NCBI GenBank assembly: GCA_964564655.1
Contig: CAZMBO010000002.1
Location: 5,103-69,102 of the forward strand
DNA from: UBA8687 sp964564655
GTDB lineage: Bacteria > Nitrospinota > Nitrospinia > Nitrospinales > VA-1
Direction of reading: 5' to 3'
DNA: 64,000 bases
A model generated the notes under the pieces. That model searched no databases. It saw nothing but the letters and a program-made list of their open reading frames with translations, and had not been told where the DNA came from. Positions 34,749 to 44,905 of the stretch are shown in pieces. The translations under genes and the position numbers were made by a program. The stretch's first letter is position 1; each line of letters starts with the position of its first letter.

Positions 34749-36835
34749 TTATAGCAAGGTTTTGTCCACCAAAATCTCCGCACCGGCTTTTAAGTTGCCG
34801 ATCCATTCTTGAAATGCTTGACGCGTTTTTTCTGTTTTTATTTTGTCTGTGATTTGTTTGGTCTGTTCCGGATCTGGTGTTCCCGATTTTTCGATGTCTA
34901 CTAGCTTATATAGATAAAAACGTTCACGAACTTGGGCAGAGCCAAACTCCCCTATCTTCATAGNNNNNNNNNNNNNNNNNNNNNNNNNNNNNNNNNNNNN
35001 NNNNNNNNNNNNNNNNNNNNNNNNNNNNNNNNNNNNNNNNNNNNNNNNNNNNNNNNNNNNNNNTATAGATAAAAACGTTCACGAACTTGGGCAGAGCCAA
35101 ACTCCCCTATCTTCATAGCAAAAGAATTTTCTTTAATTTGTTCTATGTTGCCGATACCTGGGATAGATTCTGATTTGCTGAAGAATGGCGTGTTGCGTTT
35201 ACTTAGGCTGTACCTCTTAACTATTTTTTCCAAGTCTTTATTTCCCTTCAAACTTTCTTTTAATTCTTCAAATTTTTTCAAGGTAGCAGTTTTGTTATTA
35301 CTTTCTATCAGTGCTTCTTTCACTTTTTCCTGTACCTTGCGTAGCTCGGGGATGTATTTAGATTTTTCTTCGACAACTTTCAAGATATAAGAAACTTCCG
35401 GAGTAATGATGGGTTCACCAACTTTGTTTTTCTCAAGAATAAATGCCGTTTTAAAGAATTCAGGCTGATCTCCGATTTCAGGAATATTATGATTTTTCTT
35501 GGAAAAGAAAGCTGTCTCTTTGGTTTTTAGTTGATGACTGTCTGCGGCTTTATCCAAGTTTCCATCTTGCTGAGCCGCCATGTGTATGCGCTTTATTATT
35601 CTTTTTACACGTTGTCTGGCTTTTATTTCCTTTAAAGATTGAATGACTTCATCTTTAACTTCATCTAATGGTTTTAATCGTTTTTCCTCTACATTTTCTA
35701 GCTTGATAATGTGATAACCAAAACGGCTTAGAATAGGTTTGCTGATTTCTCCCGCTTTTAGATTATCTAGAGCTTTTTCAAAGGCTGAAACCATGGTTCC
35801 TTTTGGAAACTCTCCCAGACTTCCTCCATTTATGCCTGATGCCGGGTCGTCAGAATGTTTTTTTGCAATCTCACCAAAGTCAGCGCCTTTATTTAGTCTT
35901 TCCAGAAGTTCATTTGATTTTAGTTTGGCTTTTTTATCAGCTTGTTTTCGTTTTTCTTCTTCCGATAGATCGCCTTCAATTTCAGAAGGTTTTAAATTTA
36001 TGAGAATGTGGCTGGCCTTGTATTTTTTCTTAACTTGGAAGTCGGCTATCCTAGTCTGATAGTAATCTTGAATGTCTTCATCTCTAGGTTCGATTTGTGA
36101 TTCATAATCTTTTGATTTAATTTTTACGTATTTTGCGCGGATTTGTGGAGGAATCTCAAATTGGGTTTTGTTGGCTTGAAAAAAGTCTTTCAGGGTCTGA
36201 TCTGTGATTTTTGTTTCTGATGTGAAGTGATCGCTGGCAAATCTTATATATTCTAATTTTACTTTATCTTCCTGATTGCTAAACTCTTTCAATATTTCTG
36301 ACTTTGTGGCCTTGGAGTGTGTGCGAAATAATTTTTCAAGTTTTTCCAGTAAAAGGACCTCGCGTTGGCTTTCTTCGAATTCGCCAGGTGTTAGCCTTTG
36401 AATCTTTATATAATTTCTGTAAGCAGGTTCACTAAACTTTTTATTGTTCTGGAAAGAAGGTAATTTTTTAATATGAGAGATTACCTCTTCGTCGCTCACT
36501 CGAATATTTTGTTTTTTTGCCTCAATTAGAAGAATTTTTCTCTGGATCAAGGCTTCTAGGGTTTGATTTTTTAGATCCAGCTTCTTTATCATGTCATTGG
36601 AAAACTGATTCCTGAACTGTTGTCGATAAAAGTCTACGAGATTGTTAAAGTTTCGTTCGTATTCAGCTTGTAGAATTTTTTGTCCATTAACAGTAGCGAT
36701 GACTCCACCCCCAGAACTGGCGGATCCTCCCATTCCCCATGAATAAAATATGGTACCAACAAAAGCGAAAATAATTAACCAGAGGATGGCTTTAATCATC
36801 CATGAATCAGCGTGTTCGCGAATTATACTTAACAT
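34749..36835 (-). CDS. ppiD: PpiD-like periplasmic peptidyl-prolyl isomerase, split by a false gap
   Basis: A membrane-anchored foldase: one transmembrane helix (about residues 13-33), a SurA-like N-terminal chaperone region, and a parvulin PPIC domain at about 265-365 (YKASHILINL, GSLGEFPKGTMVSAFEKAL, LSRFGYHIIKLE). A weaker second parvulin-like region follows and covers the rest. The coding sequence is interrupted by 100 N at 34964-35063 flanked by two copies of the same 55 bases. Removing the N run and one copy gives one continuous frame of 644 codons including the stop, so the gene is very likely intact. Its promoter candidate is at 36872-36900. Confidence 0.85.
34909..34963. repeat. 55-bp duplicated contig end, copy 1
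   Basis: This sequence is identical to 35064-35118 on the other side of the 100-N gap. It encodes the same residues of PpiD twice (MKIGEFGSAQVRERFYL on the minus strand). The size and position point to overlapping contig ends that were scaffolded but not merged. Confidence 0.95.
34964..35063. other. Assembly gap (100 N), probably artificial
   Basis: Exactly 100 N between two identical 55-bp sequences. If one copy and the N run are deleted, the ppiD frame closes precisely, so no sequence appears to be missing. Confidence 0.95.
35064..35118. repeat. 55-bp duplicated contig end, copy 2
   Basis: Identical to 34909-34963. See the gap between them. Confidence 0.95.
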
Positions 36836-36871
36836 TGAAACAACCTACTATGTTCGTTAATAAAGCCCTCT

Positions 36872-36900
36872 ATACTATAAAAGGCTAAAGAGAATCGCAA
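36872..36900 (-). promoter_or_regulatory. Candidate ppiD promoter
   Basis: On the minus strand TTGCGA (36900-36895) and TAGTAT (36877-36872) are separated by 17 bases, with the ppiD ATG about 36 bases downstream. Each hexamer matches consensus at four of six positions. The -10 sequence equals that of the fis promoter. Confidence 0.4.
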
Positions 36901-37087
36901 GGCATATTACGTTCATGTCATTTTAATGAATAAATGACTAAAAAAAATATTATGGTTTAAATTGCTATTGGTTGCCTAAGCACAGGGGCTTTTATCTTGC
37001 AATTTTTTTGACCCCTTGCTATAAAACAAGGTAATAAAAAACAATCAGTTACGCGGCTAAAGCTGGATGAAGAAAAACAATTAGTTG

Positions 37088-37093
37088 TATAAT
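37088..37093 (+). promoter_or_regulatory. Candidate mreB -10 box
   Basis: A perfect TATAAT lies 28 bases before the mreB GTG, giving a leader of about 20 bases that contains the AAGAAGG ribosome-binding site. No good -35 hexamer is visible at the right distance, so the assignment is tentative. Confidence 0.35.
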
Positions 37094-37121
37094 TAACTAA
37101 AACTTAAAGAAGGTTGCCTAG

Positions 37122-38144
37122 GTGTTAAATTTATTCTGGGATTTTTTTTCGAACGATTTGGCAATTGATTTGGGCACAGCCAATACTTTAGTAAATGTCA
37201 AAGGGCAGGGGATTGTTTTACGAGAACCTTCTGTCGTTGCTATTAATAGTGACACTAAAGAAGTACAGGCAGTAGGCGAAGAGGCCAAGCAAATGCTGGG
37301 AAGAGCCCCGGGAAGCATCTCCGCTATTCGACCGATGAAAGACGGAGTAATTGCACATTTTGAAGTTACAGAAAAAATGATTAGTAATTTCATCCGTAAG
37401 GTCCACAACAACAGGAAAACATTGGTTCGACCCAGAGTGGTAATTGCAGTTCCATCAGGCATCACTCAGGTTGAAAAAAGGGCTGTAAGGGATTCTGCAG
37501 AATCAGCTGGTGCACGGGAAGTTTTTCTAATAGAAGAACCTATGGCCGCCGCAATTGGGGTGGATCTTCCAGTACAGGAACCCACTGGAAATATGATTGT
37601 TGATATTGGTGGTGGAACAACAGAAGTGGCAATAATTTCCATGTCTGGAATTGTTTTTAGTAGGTCAGTACGAATTGCCGGAGATGAGATGGATGAGGCC
37701 ATCGTAAATTATATAAAGAAAAAATATAATCTTTTGATTGGTGAACGAACTGCCGAGGAAGTGAAAATTCATATTGGCTCTGCATGTCCATTAAATGAGC
37801 CCATGACAATGGAAGTTAAGGGAAGAGATTTAATCGCTGGTATTCCAAAGACACTGACTGTTTCTGACAAGGAAATTCGAAAAGCACTCGCTGAAACTTT
37901 TGGAGCCATTGTAGAAGCTGTGAAGATTGCTCTAGAACGTACGCCTCCTGAATTGGCTGCTGATATTGTGGATAAGGGAGTGGTGATTGCCGGAGGAGGG
38001 TCACTAATCAAAGGCCTAGATACCCTACTTAAAGAAGCCACAGGTCTACCCATTACTTTAGCGATGGATCCTCTTTCAGCAGTAGCTTTAGGTGCCGGCA
38101 AAGTTTTAGCTGATCCCAAGTTGCTGAGAAAGGTTACTATTTAG
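37122..38144 (+). CDS. mreB: Rod shape-determining protein MreB
   Basis: MreB is the bacterial actin that guides lateral cell-wall synthesis at the inner membrane. The 340-residue product has the phosphate-binding segment AIDLGTANTLVNVKGQG, IVLREPSVVAI, the second phosphate loop DIGGGTTEVAIISM and the adenosine motif VIAGGGSLIKGLDTLL. It starts with GTG 37122 behind AAGAAGG. It heads the operon mreB-mreC-mreD-mrdA, implying a rod or otherwise elongated cell. Confidence 0.97.
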   Translation: MLNLFWDFFSNDLAIDLGTANTLVNVKGQGIVLREPSVVAINSDTKEVQAVGEEAKQMLGRAPGSISAIRPMKDGVIAHFEVTEKMISNFIRKVHNNRKTLVRPRVVIAVPSGITQVEKRAVRDSAESAGAREVFLIEEPMAAAIGVDLPVQEPTGNMIVDIGGGTTEVAIISMSGIVFSRSVRIAGDEMDEAIVNYIKKKYNLLIGERTAEEVKIHIGSACPLNEPMTMEVKGRDLIAGIPKTLTVSDKEIRKALAETFGAIVEAVKIALERTPPELAADIVDKGVVIAGGGSLIKGLDTLLKEATGLPITLAMDPLSAVALGAGKVLADPKLLRKVTI

Positions 38145-38146
38145 CA

Positions 38147-38962
38147 GTGCCCAACAAGGGACCCAAAGGAAGAAAAAATATTATTCTGGTTTTTTCCATT
38201 TTGCTGTTTTCTCTGGCTTTGATGAGTATAAGTGCCAACAAGCAAAAAGAAATGTCTTACCTCGATTCATTGACGAGCCTTATCTTTTCACCGTTTCAAA
38301 GCCTGTTCACAAAATCCTTTAAATCTGTTTCAGATGTTATAAATAATTATTTTTACCTTGTAAGTGTCTCTAAGGAAAACGAGCGACTGAAATTAGAAGT
38401 TGATAAACTCGTTAATGAAAGAAATGACCTTAGCGAGAGAATTTCTCGACAGAAGAGACTTGCAAGTTTAATGGCCTACCAGGAAGACCGAAAAAAAGAT
38501 TCATTGGTTGCTTCCGTTATTGGTAGAGATGCAACCCAATGGTCCAAGGTTGTGGTTATCGATAAAGGTTCCCGACATGGTGTTAAAAAATATCTTGCGG
38601 TGGTTACAAACTCTGGTGTCATTGGTCAAATCATTTATGCCGGACCTAATACATCCAAAGTTTTACTAACTATAGATTCCCGTAGTGCTGTGGACTCTAT
38701 TTTTCAAGATAGTCGTGTTTCAGGGGTGGTAGTGGGTACAGGGAAAGAACGATGCCAAATGAAGTACGTTCCGAACAACGCCATAATAAAAGTCGGTGAT
38801 CGGGTTCTATCTTCAGGTCTGGGTGGAATTTTTCCAAAAGGACTTTTTATCGGGACAGTTTTCCAGGTTGTCAAAAAAAAACAGGGATTATTTCAGGAGA
38901 TCACGCTTACTCTTGGTTCGGATTTATCTAAATTGGAAGAAGTCCTTGTTTTACTGCCTTAA
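38147..38962 (+). CDS. mreC: Rod shape-determining protein MreC
   Basis: MreC is a bitopic inner-membrane protein whose periplasmic domain links MreB to PBP2 and activates it. The 271-residue product has one N-terminal membrane segment (IILVFSILLFSLALMSI), a coiled-coil region (ENERLKLEVDKLVNERNDL, about residues 78-110) and the two beta-barrel domains of the family (GVIGQIIYAGPNTSKVLLTI). It begins with GTG 38147, two bases after the mreB stop. Confidence 0.93.
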   Translation: MPNKGPKGRKNIILVFSILLFSLALMSISANKQKEMSYLDSLTSLIFSPFQSLFTKSFKSVSDVINNYFYLVSVSKENERLKLEVDKLVNERNDLSERISRQKRLASLMAYQEDRKKDSLVASVIGRDATQWSKVVVIDKGSRHGVKKYLAVVTNSGVIGQIIYAGPNTSKVLLTIDSRSAVDSIFQDSRVSGVVVGTGKERCQMKYVPNNAIIKVGDRVLSSGLGGIFPKGLFIGTVFQVVKKKQGLFQEITLTLGSDLSKLEEVLVLLP

Positions 38963-38970
38963 TAAATAAC

Positions 38971-39489
38971 ATGTATTACCTTTCTCAAATCCTAATAGTT
39001 TTAATTTTATTTTCTATTCAAACAACTTGGCTTGGAATGTTTTCCATTGGTGGAGTGGTCCCAGATTTGGCTTTAATCTGGGTGGTTTATTGTGCTGTCC
39101 ATTGCTCAAGGACCATCGGTGTTGGGTCAGGTATGATGGCAGGAATATTACAAGATAGTCTTTCCGGCGGGTTGTTGGGTGTCAACACTTTGTCTAAAAG
39201 TTTTATTGGTTTATTTTTTTCGGCTCTTAAAGATAAATTTTATGTTGAAGGTGTAATCCCCATTGCCTTTTTTCTGATTCTATCGTCCTTGTTTGATGGT
39301 TTGGTGTTTTATTTATCCATGAATACTGTTCTGGGAGGTGAAGTTGCTACCAGCTTTTTATATCAGTCATTGCCAGCTTATAGTTTATATAATGGAATAG
39401 TTGGGCCGGTTTTATTTTTTGCTTTAAACCGTTTAGAGGGCTGGTTGAAATTAAAAACGTCTAATTTTTATATGACTTGGGTTAAATAA
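38971..39489 (+). CDS. mreD: Rod shape-determining protein MreD
   Basis: MreD is a small integral membrane protein of the elongasome. The 172-residue product has about five hydrophobic segments and the family-like stretch GGVVPDLALIWVVYCAVHCS followed by GMMAGILQDSLSGGLLGVNT. Sequence conservation is low in this family; position between mreC and mrdA makes the call firm. It starts 8 bases after mreC and ends 2 bases before mrdA. Confidence 0.9.
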   Translation: MYYLSQILIVLILFSIQTTWLGMFSIGGVVPDLALIWVVYCAVHCSRTIGVGSGMMAGILQDSLSGGLLGVNTLSKSFIGLFFSALKDKFYVEGVIPIAFFLILSSLFDGLVFYLSMNTVLGGEVATSFLYQSLPAYSLYNGIVGPVLFFALNRLEGWLKLKTSNFYMTWVK

Positions 39490-39491
39490 AT

Positions 39492-41336
39492 ATGTTCCGT
39501 CGAGGTATAGAAACTAACGATGCAATTAAAAAAAGGATTCGTACCTTTGCAATCCTGATAATTTTTGCTTTTCTATGCTTGTCCATTCGAATTTGGTATC
39601 TGCAAATTTTAAAATGGCAATATTTAACAGGTCTTTCAGAAAATAATCGGGTGCGCATGGTAAGTCTTCCTGCTTACCGGGGCACGATTAAGGACCGAAA
39701 TGGAGAAACCCTAGTGAGCATCCGACCTTCTTTCAACCTCTATATAACCCCTGAGGACGCAGGAGATCCAGATTCTTCTCTCAGTTTTCTTGCAAAAAAG
39801 ATAAACTTTCAGGGTGATAAGTTAAAAATAAATATAAAAAGGGAAAAATCTTTTAAAGATATCCTGATCAAAGCAGATATTTCCCGTGAAGAAGTCGCAT
39901 TTGTTGAGGAAAATAATATGCGTCTTCCGGGGATCAAAATTAAAGCGGAGCCACTTAGAAATTATGTTTATAAACACTTAATGTCCCACGTCATTGGCTA
40001 TTTGGGAGAGATTTCAAAATCAAAACTGGGGAGTTTGAATAATCCGTTTTATAGCCAGGGAGATTTTGTAGGAAAAAATGGTTTAGAAAATGTTCTTGAG
40101 CCTGCTTTGCGGGGGAAAAAGGGATACAAGGAAGTCGAAGCCGATGTTTCTGGAAGAGAGTTAAAAACTTTACGCAAATTTCCTTCTGAAAACGGTAACA
40201 ATATAATTCTAACTCTTGATGTGAGGATTCAGGAAGAACTCGAAAAAGCAATGATTAGCACTCCTGGAAATGTCATGAATGGATCTGTTATCGTGATGAA
40301 AGTCCAAACGGGAGAAGTTCTGGCTATAGCGAGCAAACCCTCATTCGATCCAAATGAGTTTGCAGCAGGAATAACACCAGAGAACTGGAAAAAACTGATT
40401 AATGATGAGATGCATCCTCTACAAAACCGTTCTATTCATAGTCAGTATCCTCCGGGCTCCACCTATAAAATTGCTGTAGGTTTTGCGGCCTTGGAAGAGG
40501 GGATAATAGACCCTGAAACAACTATTAACTGCCCTGGGCATTTTAAATTAGGTCGAGGAAGATATAGATGCTGGAAAAAAAATGGACATGGGGATGTGAA
40601 CTTACATGATGCTCTTGTGCAGTCTTGCGATGTGTTTTTCTATACGGTGGGTCATAGAATGGGAATCGATACCCTTGCACGTTATGCAAAAATTTTTGGT
40701 TTTGGATTCCCTACTGGATTGGGTTTGAGTAGAGAGAAAAGCGGACTTGTTCCAAGTACTCAATGGAAGTTAAAACATAGGAAGCAGCCCTGGTTATTAG
40801 GGGAAACTATTTCTGCCTCCATTGGCCAGGGATATAACTTGGTTACTCCTATGCAACAAGCAAACATGATAGCTGCGGTTGCAAATGGTGGCATGCTTCT
40901 TAGACCTTATCTTGTAAAACGAATTGAAGAGCCAGGTGGAAAAACAGTCAAAGAATATTTTCCAAAAATTAGAGGTAAAATTGCGGATAGCGCGAAAAGT
41001 CTAGAAATCATTCGAAAAGCATTGCGTGATGTGGTTAATGACCCTAGAGGGACAGGAAAAAAATCGCGATTGAAGGATGTTGTCGTTTCAGGAAAAACTG
41101 GAACCGTGCAAGTGGTTCGAATGAAAACCAAAAAAGAGGTGCAACAAGATAATGAGGTTCCCTATAAATATAGAGACCATGCCTGGTTTGTTGCGTTTGC
41201 TCCTTATGAGAAGCCAGAGATTGCGGTAGCTGTTTTAGTAGAACATGGCGGCCATGGTGGAGCTACAGCAGCACCTATTGCGAAAAATATTTTTAAGAAG
41301 TATTTTCAGTTGTACCCGCCTAGACCGGCTATATAA
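39492..41336 (+). CDS. mrdA: Penicillin-binding protein 2 (elongation transpeptidase)
   Basis: PBP2 cross-links peptidoglycan during cell elongation. The 614-residue class B protein has an N-terminal membrane anchor (residues about 17-38), a dimerisation domain (GTIKDRNGETLVS onward) and the transpeptidase domain. The active-site motifs are SxxK in YPPGSTYKIA, SxD in QSCDVFFYTVG and KTG in VSGKTGTVQVV. The start is ATG 39492. Its usual glycosyltransferase partner RodA (mrdB) is not next to it; convergent uvrB follows. Confidence 0.95.
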   Translation: MFRRGIETNDAIKKRIRTFAILIIFAFLCLSIRIWYLQILKWQYLTGLSENNRVRMVSLPAYRGTIKDRNGETLVSIRPSFNLYITPEDAGDPDSSLSFLAKKINFQGDKLKINIKREKSFKDILIKADISREEVAFVEENNMRLPGIKIKAEPLRNYVYKHLMSHVIGYLGEISKSKLGSLNNPFYSQGDFVGKNGLENVLEPALRGKKGYKEVEADVSGRELKTLRKFPSENGNNIILTLDVRIQEELEKAMISTPGNVMNGSVIVMKVQTGEVLAIASKPSFDPNEFAAGITPENWKKLINDEMHPLQNRSIHSQYPPGSTYKIAVGFAALEEGIIDPETTINCPGHFKLGRGRYRCWKKNGHGDVNLHDALVQSCDVFFYTVGHRMGIDTLARYAKIFGFGFPTGLGLSREKSGLVPSTQWKLKHRKQPWLLGETISASIGQGYNLVTPMQQANMIAAVANGGMLLRPYLVKRIEEPGGKTVKEYFPKIRGKIADSAKSLEIIRKALRDVVNDPRGTGKKSRLKDVVVSGKTGTVQVVRMKTKKEVQQDNEVPYKYRDHAWFVAFAPYEKPEIAVAVLVEHGGHGGATAAPIAKNIFKKYFQLYPPRPAI

Positions 41337-41358
41337 CCTTCTGTCTATTCAAACTGAA

Positions 41359-43508
41359 TTATCCGGCAATAATTTCTAAATCTTTCGCTCGAATAATTTT
41401 TATTTGATCTCTGAGTTTGGTGGCTTTTTCAAATTCTAAATTTTTTGCTGCGGATAACATTTGTTTTTCCANNNNNNNNNNNNNNNNNNNNNNNNNNNNN
41501 NNNNNNNNNNNNNNNNNNNNNNNNNNNNNNNNNNNNNNNNNNNNNNNNNNNNNNNNNNNNNNNNNNNNNNNTTGGTGGCTTTTTCAAATTCTAAATTTTT
41601 TGCTGCGGATAACATTTGTTTTTCCAATTTTTCAATTAATTCCAGCAGAGGAATTTCTGCTTCATAAGTTTCATCTTCTTCTGCACCTTCCATTGCGAAT
41701 TCATTGGTTTCTTTACGCTCCATGATGTGTTGAATTGGTTTTTTGATGGAGGTTGGGGTAATATTATTTACTTTGTTGTATTCCAATTGAATTTTGCGCC
41801 GGCGACTCATTTCATCCATAGCGTCTTGCATGGATTTTGTAATGGTATCGGCATAAAATATCACTTTTCCATCTAGGTTCCTTGCAGCTCGTCCCGAGGT
41901 CTGGATCAAAGAAGTGGTCGATCTTAAAAATCCCTCTTTGTCTGCATCCAATATCGCGACTAAAGAAACTTCAGGGATGTCCAGTCCTTCTCTAAGCAGG
42001 TTTATACCTATTAATGCATCAAACTCTCCCTTCCGGAATTCACTGATAATTTGTGTTCTTTCCAATGTAACAATATCGGAATGTAAATATTTTACCTTGA
42101 GCCCCATTTCTGAAAGATGCTCCGTGAGGTCTTCTGAAAACCGCTTAGTCAGGGTGGTGACTAGGGTGCATTGGTTTTTTTCTGCGCGAGTACGAATTTG
42201 GTTATAAAGATCATCGACCTGGCTTGCTACGGGTTTGATTTCGATTTCCGGATCAACCAACCCTGTAGGCCGTGCAATTAGCTCCGTGACCTTGTCTCCA
42301 CATTTTTCTAACTCATAAGGCCCTGGAGTTGCGGAAACATAGATGATGTTTTTTGCATGTTTTTCGAATTCTTCAAATTTAAGGGGTCGATTATCGAAAG
42401 CAGAAGGCAAACGAAAACCATAACGAACCAGACTTTCTTTCCGAGATCGGTCGCCGTTGTACATACCTCGCAACTGCGGCAGTGTCACATGGCTTTCGTC
42501 TATGATGAAGAGTGAGTCTTTCGGAAAATAATCCAAAAGAGTAGGGCCCGGTACTCCAGGTTTGCGAGCCATTAAGTGACGAGAATAATTTTCTATTCCC
42601 TGACAATAACCAACTTCTTTTATCATTTCCAGGTCGAATAACGTTCTTTGGTCTATTCTTTGTGCTTCAATAAGCAGATTTTGACTTTCAAAATAAGCAA
42701 TTCGTTCAAGTAGTTCCTTGCGAATATTTTTCATGGCCAATTGCAGAGGTTCCTGTGGAGTTACATAATGACTGGCAGGGTAAATAGCAATTCGATCTAG
42801 TTCTGCAATAAGTTGTCTGGTTAGCGGATCAAAAGATGAGATTCGGTCGATCTCATCACCAAAGAACTCAATGCGAATGGCTTCATTTCTTTCATAAACG
42901 GGAAGAATTTCTAATACGTCACCACGAACCCGGAAGGTGCCGCGTTGAAAATCGATATCATTCCTTTTATATTGAATCTCGACCAGTTTAGAAAGGGCAT
43001 GATCCCGTTCCATTTGTTTCCCGCGCTCGAGAAACAATAGCATTCCATGATAGGCTTCGGGAGACCCTAATCCATAAATACAAGAAACGCTGGCGACAAT
43101 GATCACATCTCGCCGCTCAAATAGAGAATGGGTAGCAGAATGGCGCATCTTGTCGATTTCGTCGTTGATCGAGGCGTCTTTTTCGATGTAGGTATCAGTA
43201 TGAGCTAGATAGGCCTCTGGCTGGTAGTAATCGTAATAACTGACAAAATAACCCACTGCATTGTCAGGAAAAAAAACTTTGAACTCGTTATAGAGTTGCG
43301 CTGCAAGAGTTTTGTTGTGTGCCAGTACCAATGTGGGTTTTTGCATTTTCTGAATCACATTAGCAATGGTGTATGTTTTGCCTGATCCGGTGACGCCCAA
43401 AAGCGTTTGCGAACTAGGACTGTTGTTTAAACCTTTCACCAGTTCTTCAATGGCTTGTGGTTGATCCCCTGCAGGATTATATTCGGCTTTTAATTTGAAA
43501 GGTTGCAT
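41359..43508 (-). CDS. uvrB: Excinuclease ABC subunit B, split by a false gap
   Basis: UvrB is the damage-verifying helicase of nucleotide excision repair. It has the Walker A site GVTGSGKTYT (residues 38-47), the beta-hairpin region YYDYYQPEAYL, helicase motifs DESHVTLPQLRGMY and SGRAARNLDGKVIFYAD, and a C-terminal UVR domain that binds UvrC (LEKQMLSAAKNLEFEKATKL). The UVR end is interrupted by 100 N at 41472-41571 flanked by identical 55-bp copies. Deleting 155 bases leaves 665 codons including the stop at 41359-41361, a normal UvrB length, so the gene is almost certainly intact. Confidence 0.95.
41417..41471. repeat. 55-bp duplicated contig end, copy 1
   Basis: Identical to 41572-41626 across a 100-N gap. 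Same size as the duplication in ppiD. It encodes part of the UVR domain of UvrB twice. Confidence 0.95.
41472..41571. other. Assembly gap (100 N), probably artificial
   Basis: Exactly 100 N between identical 55-bp flanks. Removing the N run and one flank restores the uvrB frame to its natural stop. Confidence 0.95.
41572..41626. repeat. 55-bp duplicated contig end, copy 2
   Basis: Identical to 41417-41471. See the gap between them. Confidence 0.95.
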
Positions 43509-43709
43509 GCAAATTTATTTTGGAATGCTAGTAAAATGATTCGCAATAGATTTTATCATATTCGGGATTTGTTAGGATTTATGTTAAATTATTAGATTCA
43601 GAATTCCAAGGGTCGATCTTATCGTTTTTTCGTACTCTAAGTTTAAAATCTAATAAAATCTCTTGTTTGTTCGTAGAAATTCGGACGAACCCCCGTTGGA
43701 GAAGAATTT

Positions 43710-44900
43710 TTGGAAACTCAGGAAGATATCATAAAGATAATTCAACTAAACAATAGTGAAATTACTTTAATTGGAACGGCTCATGTTTCGCAATTGAGTG
43801 TTGAAATGGTTGAAGAAAAAATAGCCACTGGAGATTATGATTGTGTCGCGGTAGAGCTTTGTTCACCGCGTTTAGAAAATATCACCAATCAAGCGTGGTG
43901 GAAGAATCTAGACATTTACCAGATCTTTAAAAAAAAGAAAGCTGGATTGCTGTTGATCAACCTTGCCTTAACTGCTTACCAGAAACGTTTGGCGGAGCGA
44001 ATAGGGGTAGAGGCGGGTAAAGAAATGGTGCGTGCAGTGGAACTTTCACATGAAAAGGACCTTCGACTTGAGGTAATTGATCGCAATATCTCGACTACTT
44101 TGCACAGATTGGTTACGGAGGTTTCTTTTTGGCAAAAGATGAAAATAGTCGGTGGTTTGATCATTGGTGTTTTTGTTGGCGAAGAAATCAGCGAAGAGCA
44201 GATAGAAGATTTGAAGCGTGGCGACATGCTGCATGCAGTGGTCAGTGAATTTGGAGAAGAATTGCCGGAAATTAAACGGGTATTGATCGATGAGCGTGAT
44301 GAATACATGGTGGGTCGCTTAGCCCAGATATCTGCTTCTCACGATGCGCCGAAAAAAATTCTTGGTTTAGTCGGAGCCGGACATTTGATGGGCATGATGG
44401 CCAGTATCGACTCACCGCCCGATGCCGGGCATCTGCAAGAACTTGATCAGAAACCTCCACCCAGCAAAACTGGGCTTTATGTTGGATGGGGTATTTGTAT
44501 TTTGATTCTTAGCATGTTTGTTGTGGGTTTTAAACAATCGCCGGAACTGGGAGGGCAATTAGTAGCCACCTGGATTTTGCTTAATGGTGGTTTATCCGCA
44601 TTGGGAACGGCTTTAGCGCTAGGGCACCCCGTATCCATTTTTGCCGCATTTTTTGCTGCGCCGCTCACTTCTTTGAACCCCACCATAGGCGCAGGGATGG
44701 TGGTTGGTCTGGTCGAGTCCTATATGCGAAAACCTAAGGTAGGTGACTTTGAAACTTTGCGTGAAGATATTACCCATTACTCCATGTGGTGGAAGAATAG
44801 GGTTGCTAGACTTTTATTGATATTCTTTTTTTCTAGTTTTGGTTCCATGATTGGCACCTATGCAGCAGGAGCCTCTATCGTGACACAATTATTTGGTTGA
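43710..44900 (+). CDS. TraB family protein
   Basis: A 396-residue protein of the TraB family (related to the pheromone-shutdown protein TraB and to TIKI proteases). The N-terminal domain has the family's two glycine-x-x-histidine motifs, IGTAHVS (about residue 23) and GAGHLMGMM (about 230), and the VAVELCSPR segment with a conserved glutamate. The last 150 residues contain several hydrophobic helices (GWGICILILSMFVVGF onward), placing it in the inner membrane. The biochemical role in free-living bacteria is not established. The start is TTG 43710, and its stop overlaps the start region of the next gene. Confidence 0.85.
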   Translation: METQEDIIKIIQLNNSEITLIGTAHVSQLSVEMVEEKIATGDYDCVAVELCSPRLENITNQAWWKNLDIYQIFKKKKAGLLLINLALTAYQKRLAERIGVEAGKEMVRAVELSHEKDLRLEVIDRNISTTLHRLVTEVSFWQKMKIVGGLIIGVFVGEEISEEQIEDLKRGDMLHAVVSEFGEELPEIKRVLIDERDEYMVGRLAQISASHDAPKKILGLVGAGHLMGMMASIDSPPDAGHLQELDQKPPPSKTGLYVGWGICILILSMFVVGFKQSPELGGQLVATWILLNGGLSALGTALALGHPVSIFAAFFAAPLTSLNPTIGAGMVVGLVESYMRKPKVGDFETLREDITHYSMWWKNRVARLLLIFFFSSFGSMIGTYAAGASIVTQLFG

Positions 44901-44905
44901 TCCTA

